64,000 nucleotides of DNA, taken from a bacterium (GTDB lineage Bacteria > 4484-113 > JAFGCY01). Positions 1-8,392 of this stretch are shown piece after piece (position 1 is the first letter of the stretch; every line of letters begins with the position of its first letter). A model generated the notes under the pieces. It saw nothing but the letters and a program-made list of their open reading frames with translations, did no database searches and was not told the DNA's origin. Location of the stretch: contig JAFGCY010000005.1 of NCBI GenBank assembly GCA_016932385.1, forward strand, positions 1-64,000. Direction: 5' to 3'. Made by a program: the position numbers and the translations under genes.

Positions 1-372
1 AGGCGTCAGGTCGCTGACGCCGACCAGTCCGTCCTGGTTGTAATCGCCGACGCAACGCTCGGCCCATTTCAGCACGACCGCTGTCGGTGCCCCCGAACCC
101 AGGCCATCGGGATCAATCACCCGGGGCGATAAATCAAATGGCTTGTTGAAATAACCCTGCGGCGCCGCGGCAGCCGCCTTGGCCGGATCGACTCCCAGGC
201 GCGCAAGTTCGGCCATCAACAAGGCTTCCAGTGTCGCCTGCGAGGGTGTCGTGTTGTTGGAGGGCATGGCCCAAATGCTGGTACTTCCCGTCTTGGAGGA
301 ACTACAGGCGGGTGCCACAACGATTACTATCCCCGCTAATACAATCAAACCCAAAACCAACAAAAACTTCAT
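1..372 (-). CDS. Dockerin-like lipoprotein, truncated by the left edge
   Basis: An open frame starts with ATG at 372 and runs through base 1 without a stop (124 codons). The N-terminus is a lipoprotein signal: MKF, a hydrophobic stretch, then VAPAC as lipobox with Cys at residue 21. Residues about 112-124 read GDYNQDGLVGVSDLTP, a calcium-loop (dockerin/EF-hand) motif almost identical to motifs in the proteins at 18639-22823 and 43880-45496. A GGAG site lies 8-9 nt before the ATG. It is probably an outer-membrane-anchored surface protein with most of its length outside the window. The function is not recognisable from this part. Confidence 0.8.
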   Translation of the reverse strand, partial: MKFLLVLGLIVLAGIVIVVAPACSSSKTGSTSIWAMPSNNTTPSQATLEALLMAELARLGVDPAKAAAAAPQGYFNKPFDLSPRVIDPDGLGSGAPTAVVLKWAERCVGDYNQDGLVGVSDLTP

Positions 373-414
373 TGCAGGCTCCGAGCGCGATATAAGTGAA
401 TTCTACTGCCAATT

Positions 415-429
415 TGACCTTACAGGTCA
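415..429. promoter_or_regulatory. Inverted repeat, possible operator
   Basis: TGACC-TTACA-GGTCA is a perfect 5-bp inverted repeat in the intergenic space between the divergent genes starting at 372 (minus) and 614 (plus). Position and symmetry suit a repressor site, but no regulator is identifiable and chance cannot be excluded. Confidence 0.3.
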
Positions 430-613
430 CTGTGCCGGCAAATTTAACCATTCCGGCCAACATTCGGCTTGCCATAGGCATTCGCCGGCTATCGCTGGTA
501 TCTCTAAAAACCTCGGGATCTGGTTACCTGCGCGCGGCCCGAAGTTGGGGATAATTTCGTGGGATTCACCGATTTGAGACTAAACTTACTTCGGAACACC
601 TTGGGAGCTGAAA

Positions 614-3052
614 ATGGGAATAGGGTTGCTGCGATGTTATACCAACCCGGCTGCGCGGTTGGCGGTTTGTTACCTGCTGCTGCTGACCTGCGGCCTGTTG
701 GCCTCCTGCGGCGGCCACGCTCTGGCACCGGAGCCCGCCGACAGCCTCGCTCCGGAGCATGCCGATGGATTCAGCCTGCCGGATCCGGCGTCGCTGAAAC
801 TGGCCAGCCTGGCGCCGGGAGATCTGGTCCGCGACGGTTCGCAGTTCGTCACCGACAGCGGTTATCCGGTACAACACGCCGGTGCCAGCGACCAGGCCTG
901 CCAGTTTGACCCGGACTGGACCGCAACCACCCCGGTCAATTCGGACCTGGCGGTGGCCTGCTATGCCTTCGGGCTGGCGGACTTCGACAAGCCACCCACC
1001 GTCAGCTTCGAGTGGGAAGCGACGGGTAATGCCGGCGGTGTCTGGATCGGCCTGTCGGATTTCACCGACCATTGCTGGGAATGGCACGCCCTGCCGGAGA
1101 CGCAGGCACTGCGCACTTCCCTGGAGCACTGCATTGACGGCGAGACCAGCACACTGCTGGTCGCGGTCGTCATCGCCGATGACGCGGACTGGCAACTGCG
1201 TCGGGTCCGGATCGGCGCGCTGGGCAGCCTCTATGGCCACGTGCTGACCGCTGGTGAACTGGAGCCGATTCCGGATGTGGTTGTCAAGGTCGAGGGCAAC
1301 GAGACCTATACGGCGATAACTGATTACGATGGCTACTGGCAGGCATTCGACGTCCTGCCCGGCGATTACAGCGTATCCGCGCACCGGATCGGCTGGGAAT
1401 TCGACCCCGCCACGCGCGCCGCCAGCGTCGGCTGCACGGAGCAGTTCGTCGATAACTTCAGCGGCAGCCAGCTGGCCACGAACGTGGTCGACGGCTACAT
1501 CTACGAGAACTTCGACGGCGGCCCACCCATGCCCTGGACGGAAGTGCAGATCCGCTGGCAATCGACCGCGGACGGCGGTTTCTCGGTGTGGTCTGACGAG
1601 GCAGGCTACTGGACGGCCGACCTGCCCAACGGCGATTACTACATCACGCCGCATTGCATCGGTTACCAGTTCACGCCGAGCCAGGCCGCGGTAACCGTTG
1701 CCGATGCCCCGCAGACGGTACCCCCGTTCATCGCCACGCAGAAAACGCTGTACAACATCGGGGGGTATATCTATGGCACGGACGGAACGACACCGCTGAG
1801 TAACATCCAGGTCAACACCTATTCGGACGAGGATTCCTTCTGGGCGCAGACCGACGCCAGCGGCCACTGGAGTACTCAGGCTTACGATGGAGATTACACG
1901 GTCGAGCCGTATGAATACGGCTGGGGCTTCACACCACCCACGCGCGAGGTCACGGTGGCGGGCAGCGACCTCGTTGTGGACCCGTTCATCGGGGCTGAGC
2001 TGGGTGAATTCGACATCGAAGGCTATGTCTACCTGGCGGACGGCGCGACCCCGCTCGGCGATCTCAGCGTTTTCCTGTCGGGCGATACCGGCTGGTATTA
2101 CGCCACGACCAACTCGTCGGGTTACTACCACTTCAGCGACGTTTTCGCCGGCGATTACGAGGTCTGCCCGAACGACCCGCGCTACACCTACGTACCGGAA
2201 ATCCAGCAGTTCACGCTCAGCGAGAACATTATGCTGACACCATTTCTGGCCACCGCGCTGCCCACGTATACGGTTGACGGCTACATTTACAAGCCCGACG
2301 AGGTAACGCCGGTGGAAGGCGCCACCGTCGCGATCTGGAGTTACATCTCCGATATGAATCTGCAAGGGCAGACCGACGCCAACGGGCATTGGGCAATCCC
2401 CGGTGTGCCCAGCGGCTTCTTCAACGTCACGCCGGACAAGATTGGCTATACATTCGAGCCCTATATGCAGTCTATTGAGGTGGCTGACTCGAACGTTACC
2501 TGCGACGACTTCATCGGAGACTGCCCCGAAGCATATCAGCTCTACGGGTACGTTTATGAGCTGGACGGCACCACGCCGGTGCCGGGCGTCAAGATGATGA
2601 TCTACGGTGATTACAATGAGTTCATCGCCTACACGGATGCCGGTGGCCAATGGAGCGTGGACGAGGCGTTCGAGGACAGCTACATGATCATCCCCACGTT
2701 GGCGCCCTGGCAGTTTACGCCGGAGTACCGCGACGTCGATGTCCACGGCGCGGATGTGCAGGTTGACGACTTCCTCGGCGAAAAGCTGCTGGCCTTTACC
2801 GTGGACGGGTATGTCTACGAGTTGGACAGCACGATCGGCGTACCGGATATCGAAATCCAGTTCAGCGACGGCGACCTTGTGTACTTCGCCACCACGGACG
2901 AGAACGGCTATTACAGCCTGCCGATCCCCAACGGCAGCTGGCAGGCGATCCCGATCGCCGGTTGCTGGGACTTCACGCCGGTCTATCAAGACTTTGTGGT
3001 CAGCGGAGGACCCCAGACGCTGGAGATTTTCTATGCCGAGCCCGGCGGTTGA
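614..3052 (+). CDS. Lipoprotein with seven carboxypeptidase-regulatory-like repeats
   Basis: 812 residues. A GGGAG site 6 nt upstream supports the ATG at 614. The N-terminus carries a hydrophobic signal ending LLASC, a lipobox. After a spacer of about 200 residues come seven repeats of about 85 residues, each with a GY(V/I)Y start, a T(T/P)..V.G block, T(D/N)..G.(W/Y), a GDY or similar turn, and a Y.F.P..... V end. This pattern is typical of CarboxypepD_reg or Cna-B-like beta-sandwich modules, which serve as stalks or adhesive spacers on the cell surface. No catalytic domain is visible. Two hairpins suited to termination follow the stop. The function is inferred to be structural or adhesive only. 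Confidence 0.8.
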   Translation: MGIGLLRCYTNPAARLAVCYLLLLTCGLLASCGGHALAPEPADSLAPEHADGFSLPDPASLKLASLAPGDLVRDGSQFVTDSGYPVQHAGASDQACQFDPDWTATTPVNSDLAVACYAFGLADFDKPPTVSFEWEATGNAGGVWIGLSDFTDHCWEWHALPETQALRTSLEHCIDGETSTLLVAVVIADDADWQLRRVRIGALGSLYGHVLTAGELEPIPDVVVKVEGNETYTAITDYDGYWQAFDVLPGDYSVSAHRIGWEFDPATRAASVGCTEQFVDNFSGSQLATNVVDGYIYENFDGGPPMPWTEVQIRWQSTADGGFSVWSDEAGYWTADLPNGDYYITPHCIGYQFTPSQAAVTVADAPQTVPPFIATQKTLYNIGGYIYGTDGTTPLSNIQVNTYSDEDSFWAQTDASGHWSTQAYDGDYTVEPYEYGWGFTPPTREVTVAGSDLVVDPFIGAELGEFDIEGYVYLADGATPLGDLSVFLSGDTGWYYATTNSSGYYHFSDVFAGDYEVCPNDPRYTYVPEIQQFTLSENIMLTPFLATALPTYTVDGYIYKPDEVTPVEGATVAIWSYISDMNLQGQTDANGHWAIPGVPSGFFNVTPDKIGYTFEPYMQSIEVADSNVTCDDFIGDCPEAYQLYGYVYELDGTTPVPGVKMMIYGDYNEFIAYTDAGGQWSVDEAFEDSYMIIPTLAPWQFTPEYRDVDVHGADVQVDDFLGEKLLAFTVDGYVYELDSTIGVPDIEIQFSDGDLVYFATTDENGYYSLPIPNGSWQAIPIAGCWDFTPVYQDFVVSGGPQTLEIFYAEPGG

Positions 3053-3060
3053 GGTTAGTC

Positions 3061-3086
3061 CGCCCCAGTTGGGGCGAATGTGTTTT
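3061..3086 (+). terminator. Rho-independent terminator after the repeat lipoprotein
   Basis: CGCCCC-AGTT-GGGGCG is a perfect 6-bp stem, followed by AATGTGTTTT. It lies 9 nt after the stop at 3052. Confidence 0.6.
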
Positions 3087-3114
3087 AGTTGCGCAAGCAA
3101 TCCTTGAAATGTGC

Positions 3115-3147
3115 GGCCGGGGGCGTCAAGCCCCTGGCCGGCTTTCA
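3115..3147 (+). terminator. Second hairpin terminator
   Basis: A 10-bp stem (3115-3124 with 3130-3139, one G-T pair) with loop GTCAA is followed by GGCTTTCATT. It forms a tandem with the hairpin at 3061. It also argues against translation of the next gene starting as far upstream as 3111. Confidence 0.5.
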
Positions 3148-3290
3148 TTAATAACACACGACTTGTCGAACGGACCTGTGACGAGACCCGATGCATGAAG
3201 GAGGAACGATCGCCTGATGCAGCACCAGGTATAGCCAGCTCAGTAGAATTACCCGGGAACCGCGGTTACATCCGCGTAGTCTCCAACAGC

Positions 3291-4118
3291 ATGACGCCGC
3301 GCATTAAGTCAATTTACTGGTCGCTGGCCACCGTCGTGATTATTGCCGTCACCGTGGCCATAGCCGTGCGTGTAACCTATCCGGCATATCAAGATTACAT
3401 TGGCACGAAAAAGCTGCTGGCTGTGAATTCAACCGGACACTTCTTGCAGCTTAAAGCACTCCGTTACGGTTGGGACGACGAGAGCTCGCAATTCCCAGCC
3501 GATCTGCGGGAGGTTGTCTCTCCAGCTGATTGGCCGGTCAATGCCTACACAGGCGCGCCGATGAAAAACGTCGAGTTCGGCGCCGCCGATCGCTTCGGCA
3601 ATTTCACCTATTATCCGGCAGCAACGTTGCGTTTTACGTGGTTCGATCCCGACCGCAGCGTAAGCGCCGGCGAGCCGTTTGTCACCGCGGACGGGCACCT
3701 CTGGCCTCGCGAGATTGAGCGCAGACCGCGCGGCGCATTCTATCTAATCCTGTACGGCCCCCCGGATTACCCGGGAGCGGACCTGGATTTCGACGGACAG
3801 CCGGATAACGTGCTCAAGGTGCTGGACTGCGGGACAGACACCAAGTTTCCAACCCAGAGCCAAAATCAGTCCCTGGCGATGGTGATGCAGGAGCGGGGTA
3901 TCGAGCTGGGACCGCTGCCGGAAAAAGAAGCCGCGTGCTTCAGCGATTGGGCGAAAATGCAGGCCTGGGCCGACGAGCTTGGCCGGGACAACCCGCGCGA
4001 CGCGAACACCTGGCTGGCGGACTATCAAGAGCAGGACTACGCCGAGTTCGAGCTGGAACTTGAACTGAATTCAGGTGAAGGCTCTTTTGTCCCCGCCGGC
4101 GCCGCGATCCAGCCGTAG
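3291..4118 (+). CDS. Pilin-like single-pass membrane protein
   Basis: From ATG 3291 the protein has 275 residues. It opens MTPRIKSIYWSL followed by about 20 hydrophobic residues and then TYPAYQDY, which resembles the end of a type IV pilin or GspG-type N-helix but lacks the GFTLIE prepilin cleavage motif. The rest is a globular domain with FTYYPA, YLILYGPPDYPGADLD and DFDGQPDN segments, acidic loops of the kind that bind calcium in pseudopilins. An alternative ATG at 3195 would add 32 residues; neither start has a good ribosome site. The assignment to the pseudopilin fold is an inference. There is no partner secretion gene nearby. Confidence 0.6.
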   Translation: MTPRIKSIYWSLATVVIIAVTVAIAVRVTYPAYQDYIGTKKLLAVNSTGHFLQLKALRYGWDDESSQFPADLREVVSPADWPVNAYTGAPMKNVEFGAADRFGNFTYYPAATLRFTWFDPDRSVSAGEPFVTADGHLWPREIERRPRGAFYLILYGPPDYPGADLDFDGQPDNVLKVLDCGTDTKFPTQSQNQSLAMVMQERGIELGPLPEKEAACFSDWAKMQAWADELGRDNPRDANTWLADYQEQDYAEFELELELNSGEGSFVPAGAAIQP

Positions 4119-4180
4119 GAGTATCCAAGCAAGATTGAGGCTTGCCTGCGGTCGATGCGTCACCCTCCAAAAAGAAAAAT

Positions 4181-4207
4181 GGGCCGCCCCGGGTTAGAAG
4201 GCGGCCC
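4181..4207 (-). terminator. Terminator of the flagellar operon (distal)
   Basis: Read on the minus strand, GGGCCGCC pairs with GGCGGCCC across an 11-nt loop and is followed by ATTTTTCTTTTT. It stands downstream of flgI. Confidence 0.7.
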
Positions 4208-4223
4208 CGCTTGGAAAGTGGGT

Positions 4224-4427
4224 TTAGGTGGATAGCTGGGTTGGGGTAAAAAAGTGGGCGCACCCTCCTTGGCGCGCCCTAGCCACAATTGCTTCCGACG
4301 ATGAGCCGAAAGAGGATTTAGCAACGTTGGTCGAGCCTTCCGCTGGCCTCTCCGCCTCAAGATAGTCCCTAATGTGTTTTTCGGCAGTTTTCACGGTTTC
4401 TCCAGTTATCTGAGAGACTTTTTTCAT
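4224..4427 (-). CDS. Small open frame after flgI (doubtful)
   Basis: 67 codons begin 7 nt after the flgI stop, MKKVSQITGETVKTAEKHI, charged at first and then low in character. It has no good ribosome site. Its last third runs through the terminator hairpin at 4256-4279, so a transcript would end before the stop codon. It does not resemble FlgJ or FlgM. The rest of 4119-4433 holds only the two terminators. Probably not a functional gene. Confidence 0.2.
   Translation of the reverse strand: MKKVSQITGETVKTAEKHIRDYLEAERPAEGSTNVAKSSFGSSSEAIVARARQGGCAHFFTPTQLST
4256..4279 (-). terminator. Terminator of the flagellar operon (proximal)
   Basis: On the minus strand GGGCGC pairs with GCGCCC across a 12-nt loop and is followed by ACTTTTTTACC. 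It is the first of two terminators in series after flgI, and it overlaps the 3' end of the small frame at 4224-4427. Confidence 0.65.
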
Positions 4428-4433
4428 TTTGCT

Positions 4434-5612
4434 TTAAAGAATCTCCAGTTCGCCCAATAGCGCCCCGGCGGCGTCGATCGCTTCGAAGATCGCCACCACG
4501 TCCGCCGGCGCCAGATTCATCTTGTTCAAGCCCACGGCCACTTCCTCCGCCGTCGTCGCCTGGCGCAAGTACTGCCCGCCGCTGAGCGGCTCGGCATAGG
4601 CCATCTCCGTGCCCGCGCCTTCCTCGGGTATGGTCAGCGCGCCCGGCTCAGCCGGCGCAATCGTTTCCGGCTGGGCCGGCGTCGCGGCCGGCGCACCCTC
4701 CGGTTCTTCCTCCGTGCCCGGCGCCTCGATCTGCTCGCCGAAGGTCAGCGTCATCGTACCGTGGGTCACCACGACGGGCAGGATCGTCACGTTGTGCCCG
4801 AAAACGATCGTACCGGTGCGCTCGTTGATCACCACGCGCGCCTTGAGGCCCGGCTGGACCTCGATGTTCTCCAACTCGGCAACGAAGGGCACCAGGTTCA
4901 GCGCGAATTCCGGCGGAACATGCACGACGATCGTCCCCGCGTCCTGGGCATAGGCCAGGTTGGCGGCCAACTGGCCGTTTACGGCATCGACAATCGCGCT
5001 GGCGGTGGTGAAATCGGGCTGGGCCAGGTTGAGCCGCAGGCCGCCGTCGGGCTTGAGGATCGTCGAAGGCACCGTGGCCTCTATCAACGCGCCTTCCGGA
5101 ATCCGGCCGACGGTGGTGTGGCCGGCGCGCCCGCCCGTGCCGCCGCCGACGGTCGAGCCGAGGCTGACCGCGCCCTGCGCCACGGCGTAGACCTCGTCGT
5201 CGGCGCCGCGCAGGAGCGTCTGGTAGAGCTGGCCACCCTCCAGGCTTTTGGCGGTGCCAGCGGAGCTGACCGTCACGTCCAGCCGGTCGCCGCCCTTGGC
5301 GAACGCCGGCAGGTCGGCCGTGACCAGCACCGCGGCGAAGTTCTTGACCTTGATCTGGGCGGGCTCCAGCGTGAAGCCGAAGGTCGCCATCATGTTGGCG
5401 ATCGCTTCGGCGGTGTAGGGCGCGCTCTTCGGGTCGTCGCCCGTGCCCGCCAGGCCGCCGACCAGCCCGAAGCCGATCAGCTGGTTGTCGCGCACGCCGT
5501 CGACGCTGGCCAGGTCCTTGATCCGCGCCGCCTGCGCCGGCAGGGCCAGCGCTAAAAGCGCTAGCACCACCGCCGCCACCGCGGCGATCCTGTTTATCAG
5601 CCTTGCCTGCAT
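4434..5612 (-). CDS. flgI: Flagellar P-ring protein FlgI
   Basis: 392 residues. FlgI forms the periplasmic P ring around the flagellar rod at the peptidoglycan. The start at 5612 is chosen because GGAGGAA lies just upstream and the product then begins with a clean signal peptide, MQARLINRIAAVAAVV through LPAQA, cut before ARIKDLASV. The family hallmark GVRDNQLIGFGLVGGLAGTG follows at once. A Pro/Glu/Ala-rich insert (TEEEPEGAPAATPAQPE) sits before the conserved C-terminal LNKMNLAPADVVAIFEAI. It is the last clear gene of the flgF-G-A-H-I operon. An upstream extension to 5729 in the same frame looks untranslated. Confidence 0.95.
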   Translation of the reverse strand: MQARLINRIAAVAAVVLALLALALPAQAARIKDLASVDGVRDNQLIGFGLVGGLAGTGDDPKSAPYTAEAIANMMATFGFTLEPAQIKVKNFAAVLVTADLPAFAKGGDRLDVTVSSAGTAKSLEGGQLYQTLLRGADDEVYAVAQGAVSLGSTVGGGTGGRAGHTTVGRIPEGALIEATVPSTILKPDGGLRLNLAQPDFTTASAIVDAVNGQLAANLAYAQDAGTIVVHVPPEFALNLVPFVAELENIEVQPGLKARVVINERTGTIVFGHNVTILPVVVTHGTMTLTFGEQIEAPGTEEEPEGAPAATPAQPETIAPAEPGALTIPEEGAGTEMAYAEPLSGGQYLRQATTAEEVAVGLNKMNLAPADVVAIFEAIDAAGALLGELEIL

Positions 5613-5779
5613 TTCTTCCTCCACCAGATGTCCATGTTCCAAGCGATCTTCCGGCGGCTCCGCCGCCTGAGTGGTCCTGTATCGGACCTCCATCCACTTA
5701 TCAATCCGGCCGCTGCCGGACCCCGCCAACCCGGGGAATCAGCGCCCGGCGGATCTCCCCAGACCGCCGGGCCTCGTTA

Positions 5780-6418
5780 TCAGAATATGAAGTCGATCAC
5801 GCGGCTCAGGAAGCCCGGCTTGGTCTGCTTGCTGAGCTGGCCTTCGCCGACGTACTCGATCTCGACGTCCGCGATCATGTCGCTTTCGATCACACGGTCG
5901 GTGTCCAGGTCCGCCGGATCGATCACGCCGCGCACGAGCATCGTCTGGCTTTCCTTGTTCACCAACACTTGCTTGCGGCCCTCGATCACCAAGTTGCCGG
6001 ACTCCAGCTTGTCCACGACGAGTGCGGTGACCAGCGCCTCCAGGCGCACCGTGCGGTCGGTCTCGCCGTCGTCCTTGAATTGCGAGGAGGCATCGTGGCT
6101 GAACTCGCCCGTGCCCAGCAGGTCGAAGACCGGCTCGAGCACGCGGCCCAGAAGCTTCTCCGCGCCCCTGGTGACCTTGGCCGAACTTGTGTAGCTGTCC
6201 TTGGTGTCCACCGACAGCTCGACGTCGGCCGTCGTGCGCTCCTTGATCTTCACCTTGACGATATCACCGATCTCGAGGATCGGATCGTGCTCGCCGTAGA
6301 GACCGACCTGGTAGGTATCCTCCACGTCCTGCTGATACAGGCTGTCGGCCCGGGCCGGCGCGGCCACCAGACCGGCCAGCGCCAGCACGAGCGTCAATGT
6401 GTAGGTTACGTATCTCAT
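5780..6418 (-). CDS. flgH: Flagellar L-ring protein FlgH
   Basis: 212 residues. FlgH builds the outer-membrane L ring. The family features are GDIVKVKIKERTTAD near the N-terminus and the C-terminal LVIEGRKQVLVNKESQ and GVIDPADLD segments. The ATG overlaps the flgA stop (ATGA), so the two are translationally coupled. Oddly, there is no lipobox cysteine: the signal ends AAPARA before DSLYQQD, so it looks like a signal peptidase I substrate, whereas textbook FlgH is a lipoprotein. Confidence 0.92.
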   Translation of the reverse strand: MRYVTYTLTLVLALAGLVAAPARADSLYQQDVEDTYQVGLYGEHDPILEIGDIVKVKIKERTTADVELSVDTKDSYTSSAKVTRGAEKLLGRVLEPVFDLLGTGEFSHDASSQFKDDGETDRTVRLEALVTALVVDKLESGNLVIEGRKQVLVNKESQTMLVRGVIDPADLDTDRVIESDMIADVEIEYVGEGQLSKQTKPGFLSRVIDFIF

Positions 6419-7398
6419 TCCACCACCACCCGCGGGCCCGCTTCCACGCGGCCCGTGAATTTCATGCCGTCGTCCAGGCGCTTGACCGTCAGCCGCTGGC
6501 CGATGTAGGCGTTGTTCAGCGCCACGGCCAGGGCAGTCAACTCGACCACCCCGCCCCGGATCACCAGGGCCACTTCGCTGCCACGCTCGACGTCGTAGGG
6601 CACCATGAGCCGCGAGAACAGCACCGGCGCACCCGCCGCAATCTGCCCGCGCGTCGTCAGGCCGATCACCTGGCCCGGCTGGGTGACCACCTCGTGGCCC
6701 GGCCGGACCGTGCTCAGCTCCGTGCCCAGGTGTGCGCCGTTGATCACCGTGCGCCCGGCGATACCGGCTGGCGCTACCACTACGGGCAGCTCGAACTCGC
6801 CGTGCTGAGCCAGCAGGATTCGCTGGACCTGCAGGCCGTTCACGCTGATCTCCACCGCATCCGGCAACCACCAACCCGGCTTGTCCGGAAAACGCACCTC
6901 GATATCCAACTCGCCGGCGGCGGCCGTCACCACGGGCAGCGGTCGCGTGACATTGAACTGGGCCGATACGCCCAGCTCGTCTTCGACCGCCTGCATAAGC
7001 GCCGCCAGCAGCGGTTCGCTTTCGATCAGCTGGGTCGTACCGCAGATCGTCAGCACCGCCGGGCCGCTCAGCGCGATCGCCCGCCAGTCGTAGCCGCGCT
7101 CGGCCAGCCGGCCGAGGATCGTATCGGCGGCCAGCGTTACGTTCTCGCCCGGCGCCGGCGCATAGCCCAGCGGTTCGGCCGCCAGTTGCCGCCACAATTC
7201 GCCATCGCCGGATGCCAGGCGCGCGATATCGCCCAAGGTAAAGACGTTGCCCGCTACGGCCGCTCCGTCGATCAGCTCGATGGATACCGCCGGTGCCGCC
7301 AGCGCCGGAGTGCTGAAAACCACGGCCAGCAGCAGCGCCAGCAGGCTCCTCAGCCCCGGTCGCTTGTCTCTGCCCTGCTGTCCGTTGTTCCTGTTCAT
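6415..7398 (-). CDS. flgA: Flagellar P-ring assembly chaperone FlgA
   Basis: 327 residues. It is a periplasmic chaperone needed for FlgI polymerisation. A signal peptide ends STPALA. The C-terminal half has the SAF-domain pattern: AGRTVINGAHLGTEL, GQVIGLTTRGQIAAGAPV and ALNNAYIGQRLTVKR. The N-terminal half is longer than in short FlgA proteins, as in many non-enteric bacteria. It lies between flgG and flgH and overlaps flgH by 4 bp. Confidence 0.9.
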   Translation of the reverse strand: MNRNNGQQGRDKRPGLRSLLALLLAVVFSTPALAAPAVSIELIDGAAVAGNVFTLGDIARLASGDGELWRQLAAEPLGYAPAPGENVTLAADTILGRLAERGYDWRAIALSGPAVLTICGTTQLIESEPLLAALMQAVEDELGVSAQFNVTRPLPVVTAAAGELDIEVRFPDKPGWWLPDAVEISVNGLQVQRILLAQHGEFELPVVVAPAGIAGRTVINGAHLGTELSTVRPGHEVVTQPGQVIGLTTRGQIAAGAPVLFSRLMVPYDVERGSEVALVIRGGVVELTALAVALNNAYIGQRLTVKRLDDGMKFTGRVEAGPRVVVE

Positions 7399-7435
7399 TG
7401 CTTACTCGTTATGTCGTTCCAGCCGTAATCCCCGC

Positions 7436-8224
7436 TTAGCGTTTCAGGTTGACCGCCGTCTGCAGCATCTCATCGCTGGTCTGCACGCTGCGGCTGTTGG
7501 CCTCATAGGCGCGCTGGCCGACGATCAGGCTGACCAACTCGTCGACCACGCTGACATTGCTGTTTTCCAGGTAGCCCTGGCGCAGGATGCCCAGACCGTT
7601 CTGGCCGGCGATGTCCTCCTGGGGCGCCCCGCTGGCGCCGGTCTCTTTGCAGCGGTTGTCGCCCAGCCCCTCCAGACCTTGCGGATTGATGAAGCGCACC
7701 AGCGTGATCTGCCCCAGCTCGGTGGCCTCGGTCTGACCGGGCAGCATCGCCGTGACCGTGCCGTCGTAGGAGATTGTTATATCTTCGGCGTTCTCGGGAA
7801 TGTTGATGCCGGGATCGAGGTAGTAGCCGTCGTTGGTGACCACGTCGCCGTTGGCGTCGCGCTTGAAGGAGCCGTCGCGCGTATAGATGATATTGCCGTC
7901 GACGTCCTGGATGCGGAAGAAGCCGTCACCGGCGATCGCGATATCCAGCGGCTGGTCGGTGGCGATCAAGTTGCCCTGGGTGTAAAGCTTGGCCGTCGCG
8001 ATCGGGATCGAGCCCAGGCCGACGTCGAGGCCGGTCGGCCAGCCGACGCCGGTCGCGGACGTGCCGCCCGGCAGCCGCAGCTGCTGGTAAAGCAGGTCGT
8101 GGAACTCGGCGCGATCCGCCTTGAACCCCGTCGTGTTCACGTTGGCCAGGTTGTTGGCCGTCACGTCGATTTTAAATTGCTGGCTCCGCATCCCACTGGA
8201 ACCGGTAAACAGCGCGCGCATCAT
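7436..8224 (-). CDS. flgG: Flagellar distal rod protein FlgG
   Basis: 262 residues, the usual length. The N-terminal LFTGSSGMRSQQFKIDVTAN and NLANVNTTGFK, and the C-terminal GYLENSNVSVVDELVSLI and YEANSRSVQTSDEMLQ, form the coiled coil typical of rod and hook proteins. The distal rod runs through the P and L rings encoded downstream. GGAGGAAG lies 7-8 nt before the ATG. Confidence 0.96.
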   Translation of the reverse strand: MMRALFTGSSGMRSQQFKIDVTANNLANVNTTGFKADRAEFHDLLYQQLRLPGGTSATGVGWPTGLDVGLGSIPIATAKLYTQGNLIATDQPLDIAIAGDGFFRIQDVDGNIIYTRDGSFKRDANGDVVTNDGYYLDPGINIPENAEDITISYDGTVTAMLPGQTEATELGQITLVRFINPQGLEGLGDNRCKETGASGAPQEDIAGQNGLGILRQGYLENSNVSVVDELVSLIVGQRAYEANSRSVQTSDEMLQTAVNLKR

Positions 8225-8392
8225 AAGGCGCTTCCTCCATGCGCGGGCCGGGATGGGAATCGGGTCGGATCGCAGTCGGTTGATCCGATGAAGCTTCCTT
8301 GGTCCGCTGACGCAGACCGCGGTCCAGCCTTGGTTATTCCCATGCAGGCCCAGTTTTCAAACTGCCGGCCGGGCATCCTGCCCAGCCCCTGG

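Noticed and set aside
566-3196. An 876-codon minus-strand frame opposite the repeat lipoprotein
   Set aside because: It is opposite a gene with signal peptide, ribosome site and seven repeats; the minus frame shows only repeated shadow text without a fold or signal.
5780-7195. A 471-codon frame that would extend FlgH upstream
   Set aside because: The first 259 codons are the shadow of flgA; the signal peptide at ATG 6418 marks the real start.
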